Assembly (NCBI RefSeq): GCF_013426915.1
Contig: NZ_AP023179.1
Coordinates: 2,356,001-2,420,000, forward strand
Source: Paraburkholderia sp. PGU19
GTDB lineage: Bacteria; Pseudomonadota; Gammaproteobacteria; Burkholderiales; Burkholderiaceae
DNA: 64,000 nt
Reading direction: 5' to 3'
Shown here: piece by piece, positions 58,209-64,000 of the stretch
Position numbering within the stretch: position 1 is the stretch's first letter
Layout of the letters: every line of letters starts with the position of its first letter
Made by a program: the position numbers and the translations under genes
Notes under the pieces: model-generated
The model's input: the letters and a program-made list of their open reading frames with translations, nothing else
Told to the model about the DNA's origin: nothing
Database searches by the model: none

Positions 58209-60227
58209 TCACGGATGGCGGATATAGTCCACCAGCGCTCTCGTGTAAGCGTCCGGCTTGCGGTCCACGAGGCTCACGAGCACCGTCACCAGAAACCCCG
58301 CCGGCACGCCGAACACACCCGAGCTGATCGGCTCGATACCGAACCAGCGCGGCCCGACAAAACCCGTCAACTGCGTGAAGAACGGATACGTCGACACGAT
58401 GTACCAGATGCACACCACCAGCCCCGCCACCATGCCTGCCACCGCGCCCAGGCGCGTCGTGCGCTTCCAGAACACCCCCAGCACGAGCACAGGAAAAAGA
58501 CTCGACGCCGCCAGCGAAAACGCCGCCCCCACCAGAAACAGAATATTCCCCGTATTCAGCGACGCCACATAAGACGCAAACAGCGCCACCCCAAGCAGCA
58601 GAATCTTCGAGATCGTCACCCGCTTCTGGCTCGACGCCTCGGGGTCGACCATGTGGTAGTACACATCGTGCGAAAGCGCATTGGCGATCGTCAGCAGCAG
58701 GCCATCGGCGGTTGAAAGCGCCGCCGCCAGCGCACCCGCCGCAATCAGCCCCGACATCACATACGGCAGCCCCGCAATCTCCGGCGCGGCGAGCACGACC
58801 ATGTCCGGCTGCATCTGGATCTCGCTCCAGCGCACGATGCCGTCGCCGTTCACATCGGCGATGCTCAGCAGGTACGGCTCGACATGCCGCCACTGCATCA
58901 CCCATTGCGGCAGGTCGGAAAACCGATGCCCGACCAGATTCGACAGAATCTCGTACTTGATCAGCACCGCGAGCACGGGCACCGTCAGATAGAACAGCGC
59001 GACGAAAAACAGCGTCCAGCCAACCGAGCGCCGCGCCGACGCGACCGACGTCGTCGTGTTGTAGCGCGTGAGGATATGCGGCAAGCTCGCCGTCCCCAGC
59101 GAAAGGCACAGCAGCAGCGACAGAAAATTGCGCAGGTGCAGCCGCCGTTCGTCCTCGTTCGCAGCGGGAAACGGCTCATGCATCGGCACGGGCGGCGCCG
59201 CGCGCTGCATCATCTCGTCGCGTTGCTGCGCCCACACGATCTGCGCCGTCGCCGGATCACGGGGAAAGCGCGCGATGCGCCGCTCCAGATCGGCGATCTC
59301 GCGCAACGGGCCGTTATGCCGCCGCAAATCGTCGAGCTGCACGGTGAGGCGGCCCTTCTCGTCGATATACGACTGCGGCAGGCTGTCGATCTGCGTCTGG
59401 ATCAGCGCGGCGCGCATCCGGTAGTCGTCGCGCACCGACTGCTCCGACGGCGCATCGCGCACCTGGCGCTCGAGCGACTCGACCCGCTCCATCAGGCGCC
59501 CGTAGTTGAGTTGCGGCACCCAGCCGAGCCCGTCCTTGTGCGCAATCATCGACACGGGAATCAGGAACGCCACGATCAGGATGATGTACTGCGCAACCTG
59601 CGTCCACGTCACCGCGCGCATGCCGCCGAGAAACGAGCACACCAGAATGCCCGCGAGCCCACAGAAAATGCCGATCGCAAAGTCGACCCCGATGAAGCGC
59701 GTCGCGATCAGTCCGACGCCCTGGATCTGCGCGACCAGATAGACGAACGAGCACAGGATCGCCGACAACGCGGCCAGGCCCCGCACCGCATTGCTCGAAA
59801 AGCGCGTGCCGAGAAAATCGGGAATCGTGTAGCGCGCGAGCTTGCGCACGTAGGGCGCGAGCAGAAACGCGACGAGGCAATAGCCGCCCGTCCAGCCCAT
59901 CATGTACGCGAGGCCGTCGTAGCCCGTTGCGTACAGGCTGCCGGCCAGCCCGATGAACGAGGCCGCCGACAGCCAATCCGCCGCCGTCGCCATGCCGTTG
60001 AACGCGGACGGCACGCGCCGCCCCGCCACGTAGTATTCGACGAGATCGGAAGTCCGCGACAGCAGGCCGATGACTGCATACACGGCAATCGGCACGAACA
60101 GAAACACATAGCCGATCCACGTGCCCGGCCCGCTGGCCGCCTCGATGCGCCAGAGCAGATAGATGAAGATCAGGAAGCCGAGCGTGTAGAGCGAATACGA
60201 GCGGATCAGCCGATGCGCGAGCTTCAT
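58209..60227 (-). CDS. Sodium:solute symporter (VC_2705 type) with an EF-hand loop
   Basis: A 672-residue SSS-family carrier with about 13 helices: DLVEYYVAGRRVPSAFNGMA, then TAADWLSAASFIGLAGSLYA at the N-terminal core, and TADGLLLTIANALSHDVYYH later. A charged, helical insertion of about 120 residues (240-365, SLERQVRDAPSEQ to NEDERRLHLRNF) separates two helices. Residues 458-469 (DVNGDGIVRWSE) form a canonical 12-residue EF-hand calcium loop. Its start overlaps the stop of the small DUF4212 subunit gene, and acsA lies upstream, so acetate or another short-chain acid is the probable cargo. The role of calcium is inference. Confidence 0.9.
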   Translation of the reverse strand: MKLAHRLIRSYSLYTLGFLIFIYLLWRIEAASGPGTWIGYVFLFVPIAVYAVIGLLSRTSDLVEYYVAGRRVPSAFNGMATAADWLSAASFIGLAGSLYATGYDGLAYMMGWTGGYCLVAFLLAPYVRKLARYTIPDFLGTRFSSNAVRGLAALSAILCSFVYLVAQIQGVGLIATRFIGVDFAIGIFCGLAGILVCSFLGGMRAVTWTQVAQYIILIVAFLIPVSMIAHKDGLGWVPQLNYGRLMERVESLERQVRDAPSEQSVRDDYRMRAALIQTQIDSLPQSYIDEKGRLTVQLDDLRRHNGPLREIADLERRIARFPRDPATAQIVWAQQRDEMMQRAAPPVPMHEPFPAANEDERRLHLRNFLSLLLCLSLGTASLPHILTRYNTTTSVASARRSVGWTLFFVALFYLTVPVLAVLIKYEILSNLVGHRFSDLPQWVMQWRHVEPYLLSIADVNGDGIVRWSEIQMQPDMVVLAAPEIAGLPYVMSGLIAAGALAAALSTADGLLLTIANALSHDVYYHMVDPEASSQKRVTISKILLLGVALFASYVASLNTGNILFLVGAAFSLAASSLFPVLVLGVFWKRTTRLGAVAGMVAGLVVCIWYIVSTYPFFTQLTGFVGPRWFGIEPISSGVFGVPAGFLVTVLVSLVDRKPDAYTRALVDYIRHP

Positions 60228-60589
60228 CGGTCGGCGGCGCGCTCGGCGAAGTCGTCGGTCGCGCTGGCTGCGAGCGCGCGCTGGAGCGCTGTGTCGGCGC
60301 GCTGCATCAGCACGATATACACGACGATCAGCGCCACGTACACGAGAATCGCGCCTTGCGCGCCCATGTAGAACGGCAGGCTGAAGCCCGCAAAGCGTGC
60401 GTGTTCGAGGTTTCGCGCGATGAGCGGCACGATGAACGACACAAAGAAGCCGATCAGCATCAACGCGACGATCAACATGATGTTAAAGCGCCAGTAGCGC
60501 GCGTGCGCGCGCGCCATCGCCGCCGTGACGGGCGGCGGCTCGGGCACGGGATTGATCGTGTGTCGCGATGTGTGGTGTGGCGCGGCCAT
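60224..60589 (-). CDS. DUF4212 small membrane subunit of the symporter
   Basis: A 121-residue protein with two membrane helices (FNIMLIVALMLIGFFVSFIV and GAQGAILVYVALIVVYIVLM) preceded by ARAHARYWRFN, the DUF4212 signature. Such proteins are almost always encoded directly before VC_2705-type sodium:solute symporters and resemble the small partner of the acetate carrier pair. The overlap with the symporter gene is ATGA, so the two are translationally coupled. The start at MAAPHHT is chosen by position; the ribosome-binding site is weak. Confidence 0.9.
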   Translation of the reverse strand: MAAPHHTSRHTINPVPEPPPVTAAMARAHARYWRFNIMLIVALMLIGFFVSFIVPLIARNLEHARFAGFSLPFYMGAQGAILVYVALIVVYIVLMQRADTALQRALAASATDDFAERAADR

Positions 60590-60682
60590 GCGCCTATTTA
60601 TCAAAAAGGTGTTGCATCGGCAATCGGGGTTGTCCGCTCAACGAATTCGTGCGGCGGGTCGAGACGACATCTCAAGCGTACG

Positions 60683-60715
60683 AAAAAACGGCGCACCCTA
60701 GCCGGATGCGCCGTT
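60683..60715 (-). terminator. Intrinsic terminator after acsA
   Basis: On the minus strand AACGGCGCA, 11-nt loop, TGCGCCGTT is followed by a T-run, 40 bp past the acsA stop codon. It separates acsA from the DUF4212/symporter pair. Confidence 0.8.
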
Positions 60716-60754
60716 TGCTGCTTCAAGTCTTTACGTCGTCGCAGGTGAGCGAGA

Positions 60755-62737
60755 TCAGCGCGATTCGCCCAGCTGATCCAGAATGGCCGGGTTTTCCAGC
60801 GTCGACACATCCTGCGTGATTTCCTCGCCCTTCGCGAGCGAACGCAACAGGCGACGCATGATCTTGCCCGAACGCGTCTTCGGCAGGTTGTCGCCGAAGC
60901 GGATGTCCTTCGGCTTCGCGATCGGACCGATTTCCTTGCCGACCCAGTTGCGCAGTTCCGCCGCAATCTTCGCGGCCTCTTCGCCTTCGGGACGCGAGCG
61001 CTTCAACACGACGAACGCACACACCGCTTCGCCCGTCGTTTCGTCCGGCCGGCCGACCACGGCCGCTTCCGCGACCAGCGGATTCGCCACCAGCGCCGAC
61101 TCGATCTCCATCGTGCCGAGACGGTGGCCCGACACGTTCAGCACGTCGTCGATACGGCCCATGATCGTGAAGAAGCCGGTGTCCTTGTCGCGCACCGAGC
61201 CGTCGCCCGCGAGGTACAGCTTGCCGCCGAGTTCTTCGGGGAAGTAGCTCTTCTTGAAGCGCTCCGGGTCGCCCCAGATTGCGCGGATCATCGCCGGCCA
61301 CGGACGCTTGACGACGAGAATGCCGCCCTGCCCGTTCGGCACGTCCTGGCCCGTTTCATCGACGATCGCGGCCATGATGCCCGGCAGCGGCAACGTGCAC
61401 GAGCCCGGCACGAGCGGCGTCGCGCCCGGCAGCGGCGTGATCATGTGGCCGCCCGTTTCCGTCTGCCACCACGTATCGACGATCGGGCAGCGCGAGCCGC
61501 CCACGTTCTCGTAGTACCACACCCACGCTTCCGGGTTGATCGGCTCGCCGACCGTGCCGATGATGCGCAGCGTCGACAGGTCGTAGCTCTTCGGATGCAC
61601 CTTCGCGTCCGCTTCGGCTGCCTTGATCAGCGAACGAATTGCCGTCGGCGCGGTGTAGAACACCGTGACCTTGTGCTTCTGGATCATGTCCCAGAAGCGG
61701 CCCGCGTTCGGATAGGTCGGCACGCCTTCGAACACGACCTGCGTGCCGCCGAGCGCGAGCGGCCCGTACGTGATGTAGCTGTGACCCGTGACCCAGCCGA
61801 TATCGGCCGTGCACCAGAAGACATCCGTCGGCTTCCAGTCGAAGGTCCACTTCATGGTCTGCGCGGCCCACAGCAGATAGCCGCCCGTGCTGTGCTGCAC
61901 GCCCTTCGGCTTGCCCGTCGAACCGGACGTGTAGAGGATGAAGAGGGGATGCTCGGCACTAACCCATTCGGGCGCGCATTGATCCGATTCGCTCGCGGTG
62001 ATCTCGTGCATCCACAGATCGCGCGTGTCGTCCCAGCCGATCTTCCCGCCTGTGCGCTTGTACACGACCACGCTCTTGACGGCCTCGCAGCCGCCCATCG
62101 CGAGTGCTTCATCAGCGATGTTCTTCAACGGCAGTGCCTTGCCGCCGCGCATCTGTTCGTCGGACGTAATCAGCGCGACAGCGCCGACATCGACGAGCCG
62201 TTCGTTCAGCGACTTCGACGAGAAGCCGCCAAACACGACCGAGTGCGTCGCGCCGATTCGCGCGCATGCCTGCATCGCGACGATGCCTTCAATCGACATC
62301 GGCATATAAATGACGACGCGATCGCCCTTCTTGATGCCGCGCTTCTTCAGCGCGTTCGCGAAACGCGACACGCGTTGCAGCATGTCGTTGTATGTGACGT
62401 TGGTGACGGTGCCGTCGTCGGCTTCGAAGATGATCGCGACGCGCTCGCCGTTGCCCGCTTCGACGTGACGGTCAATGCTGTTGTACGACGCGTTCAGTTC
62501 GCCGTCTTCATACCACTTGTAGAAAGGCGCATTCGATTCGTCGAGCACCTTCGTGAAGGGCTTTTTCCAGCTGAGCGTCTCGCGCGCCAGCCTGCCCCAG
62601 AAGCCTTCGTAATCGCGCTCGGCCTCGGCGACGAGCGCCTTGTACGCGTCCATGCCGGACACAGTAGCCTGCGCCGTCATTTCGGCGGAAGGCGGAAACA
62701 CGCGGCGTTCTTGAAGAACCGATTCAATCGCAGACAT
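60755..62737 (-). CDS. acsA: Acetyl-CoA synthetase
   Basis: A 660-residue enzyme making acetyl-CoA from acetate, ATP and CoA. It has the standard length and blocks: [20 protein letters not shown] style N-terminus, [20 protein letters not shown] (ATP loop), [44 protein letters not shown]-type [20 protein letters not shown], and [20 protein letters not shown] with the catalytic Lys that is usually controlled by acetylation. AAGGGG lies seven bases before the ATG. The neighbouring DUF4212/symporter pair fits acetate scavenging. Cytosolic. Confidence 0.96.
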   Translation of the reverse strand: MSAIESVLQERRVFPPSAEMTAQATVSGMDAYKALVAEAERDYEGFWGRLARETLSWKKPFTKVLDESNAPFYKWYEDGELNASYNSIDRHVEAGNGERVAIIFEADDGTVTNVTYNDMLQRVSRFANALKKRGIKKGDRVVIYMPMSIEGIVAMQACARIGATHSVVFGGFSSKSLNERLVDVGAVALITSDEQMRGGKALPLKNIADEALAMGGCEAVKSVVVYKRTGGKIGWDDTRDLWMHEITASESDQCAPEWVSAEHPLFILYTSGSTGKPKGVQHSTGGYLLWAAQTMKWTFDWKPTDVFWCTADIGWVTGHSYITYGPLALGGTQVVFEGVPTYPNAGRFWDMIQKHKVTVFYTAPTAIRSLIKAAEADAKVHPKSYDLSTLRIIGTVGEPINPEAWVWYYENVGGSRCPIVDTWWQTETGGHMITPLPGATPLVPGSCTLPLPGIMAAIVDETGQDVPNGQGGILVVKRPWPAMIRAIWGDPERFKKSYFPEELGGKLYLAGDGSVRDKDTGFFTIMGRIDDVLNVSGHRLGTMEIESALVANPLVAEAAVVGRPDETTGEAVCAFVVLKRSRPEGEEAAKIAAELRNWVGKEIGPIAKPKDIRFGDNLPKTRSGKIMRRLLRSLAKGEEITQDVSTLENPAILDQLGESR

Positions 62738-63162
62738 CGACTACCCCTTGGTGAAGATGAAACGTCAATCCTTGCGGGTGCGCTCGCGATACGTGCCAGC
62801 CGTGGCCGGCGCAGCGCGTCGCTCCATATCGTCATACCCGTCATCGTGGCGCCGCATGATGTTGTCCCGCGGCGTGTCTCCCACCCTCGTGCGCATCGGC
62901 AGCGATGAGCACACAGCAATTCGGCGAATGACAACTGCGGCGTTGCACGTCGGGCGCGCCGCATGTTTTCATCAGCTTCGATCACTTCCCACGATAAGCG
63001 TTGCAACTTACCGCGTTCTTACGTGCGGGTCGAGCGTGTGTCAGGCTAAACACCAGGTGCGCGCGTAGGCTTGCGGCGCTGCAAGCAGTCCGCAAGGCTC
63101 GCTATGCGGCGATGTTAGCGCCCTTTTACAATGCTAACTGATCTAGTCGTCCGGATTCCAGC
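62738..63162. other. Divergent intergenic region between acsA and an EamA gene
   Basis: About 425 bp. The acsA ribosome-binding site lies at the left end. The rest shows no supported gene, tRNA or repeat. A weakly A/T-rich patch (about 63110-63145, with TTTTACAATGCTAACTG) probably carries the promoter of the EamA gene. I see no clear sigma-54 site for acsA. Confidence 0.4.
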
Positions 63163-64000
63163 TTGAACCGCTACTCACTGTTCCTCATCGCCGCAATGCT
63201 GCTCGTCGGCAGCAACGTCGGCATCGGCAAGTCGATTGTCGCGTTCGTCCCCGTTCCCCTCTTTGCCCTGCTGCGCTTCGTGATCGCCATGGCCGTGCTG
63301 TGGCCGCTGTTGCGCGTGAACAAGCTGCGCCGCGTGAAAGCGGGCGAATGGCTCAATCTCTTCCTGCAGGCACTGTTCGGCACATTCGGGTTTACGCTGC
63401 TGATGCTCAACGGCGTGCATCGGACCAGCGCCGTCGCGGCGGGCGTCATCACGAGCACGATTCCCGCCGTGGTCGCGCTGTTCTCGTGGATCTTCCTCAA
63501 GGAAAAGCCGGATCGCCGCGCGCTGGCGTCGATTGCGCTGGCGATCGCCGGCGTGGTCGTCATCAATCTCGCGCACGCGGGCGCCGCCACGGGCGCACCC
63601 AGTGAAAGCTCCTTCGCCGGCAACCTGATGGTGCTCGGCGCGGTCTGCTGCGAATCGCTCTATGTGATCCTGTCGCGCCGGCTCACGCAGACGCTTGCGC
63701 CCATCGACATCTGCGCGTACACGCATCTGTTCGGCCTGTTGCTGATGCTGCCGCTCGGCGTGTCTTCGCTGTTCGCCTTCAACTACACGAACGTGCCCGT
63801 CGGCATCTGGACGCTGGTGCTCTGGTACGGCCTGTCGGCGAGCATCTTCTCGTTCTGGCTGTGGATGAAGGGCATCCGCCATGTGCCGGGCAGTCTCGCG
63901 GGCGTGTTCAGCGCCGTGCTGCCCGTCGCCGCCGCGGTCTACGGGATCGTGTTCCTCGACGAACGGCCGACGCTCGCGCATGGCATCGCGCTCGCCTGCG
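63163..64000 (+). CDS. EamA family transporter (partial, runs off the right edge)
   Basis: At least 279 residues with no stop before the window ends. Hydrophobic helices begin at once: FLIAAMLLVGSNVGIGKSIV, then FALLRFVIAMAVLWPLLRVN, HRTSAVAAGVITSTIPAVVA and, in the second repeat, GIRHVPGSLAGVFSAVLPVA followed by FLDERPTLAHGIAL, the usual end of EamA repeat 2. The start is taken as TTG 63163 (NRYSLFL); no in-frame ATG precedes the first helix. Probably an inner-membrane drug/metabolite exporter; the substrate is unknown. Divergent from acsA. Confidence 0.85.
   Translation, partial: MNRYSLFLIAAMLLVGSNVGIGKSIVAFVPVPLFALLRFVIAMAVLWPLLRVNKLRRVKAGEWLNLFLQALFGTFGFTLLMLNGVHRTSAVAAGVITSTIPAVVALFSWIFLKEKPDRRALASIALAIAGVVVINLAHAGAATGAPSESSFAGNLMVLGAVCCESLYVILSRRLTQTLAPIDICAYTHLFGLLLMLPLGVSSLFAFNYTNVPVGIWTLVLWYGLSASIFSFWLWMKGIRHVPGSLAGVFSAVLPVAAAVYGIVFLDERPTLAHGIALAC

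Overview
The window looks like chromosomal DNA of a Burkholderia-group betaproteobacterium (Paraburkholderia, Caballeronia or Burkholderia sensu lato). This rests on the high G+C content, the strong C/G preference at third codon positions, many LysR-type regulators divergent from transport or catabolic genes, and the families present (ArgP/LysE, MHS and 2-HCT transporters, homodimeric E1 dehydrogenase, VC_2705-type symporter next to DUF4212 and acetyl-CoA synthetase). The species cannot be fixed from the sequence alone. No phage, plasmid or CRISPR locus is seen.

Layout. 1-1.8 kb: an ArsR / SRPBCC / DUF899 operon with a palindromic operator lying on the arsR start codon. 1.9-3.8 kb: a 660-bp palindromic repeat (copy A) split by an IS630-type insertion sequence that needs a -1 frameshift. 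3.8-8.1 kb: AzgA-type purine permease, a two-PRC-domain lipoprotein and an MFS transporter. 8.2-8.9 kb: repeat copy B. 8.9-20.5 kb: MHS transporter, M20 amidohydrolase, LysR, aldehyde dehydrogenase, cupin, a 90-bp miniature form of the repeat (copy D), an FAD amine-oxidase-like protein, NCS1 permease, LysR and type II NADH dehydrogenase. 20.5-22.2 kb: argP and its divergent LysE exporter.

22.2-36.1 kb is the main accessory feature: a complete Pel exopolysaccharide operon, read right to left as pelA-B-C-D-E-F-G, followed by an eighth gene that encodes a stand-alone PelA-type hydrolase domain (GH166 type). Two things are unusual. First, the hydrolase domain inside PelA has lost the signature around the catalytic glutamate, while the separate downstream protein keeps it. 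Second, pelE carries a 7-bp tandem duplication that shifts its frame and opens a continuous reading frame from the PelE N-terminus into PelF. PelD keeps the RxxD and distal Arg expected for cyclic-di-GMP binding.

36.6-42.8 kb: AraC/LysE pair, DUF523, a DUF1328 mini-protein, TetR, LysR/EamA pair and an NTF2-like protein. 42.8-43.5 kb: repeat copy C. 43.6-50.9 kb: an MdeB-like 2-oxoacid dehydrogenase E1 with a divergent Lrp regulator, an acyl-CoA synthetase, a truncated MgtC remnant and small proteins including an orphan PAAR protein. 51.0-57.9 kb: a LysR-controlled operon of CitE-like lyase, family III CoA-transferase, LigI-like amidohydrolase, AtoE and 2-HCT transporters, probably for uptake and cleavage of a hydroxy-di- or tricarboxylate. 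58.0-64.0 kb: tRNA-Ser(GGA), an acetate-type symporter pair (the large subunit has an EF-hand loop), acsA, and the start of an EamA transporter running off the right edge.

The three full repeat copies are each about 660 bp once the IS is removed. They are built as nested inverted repeats with terminator-like hairpins, and they sit at gene 3' ends. Genes abutting them drift towards T-ending codons at their 3' ends.
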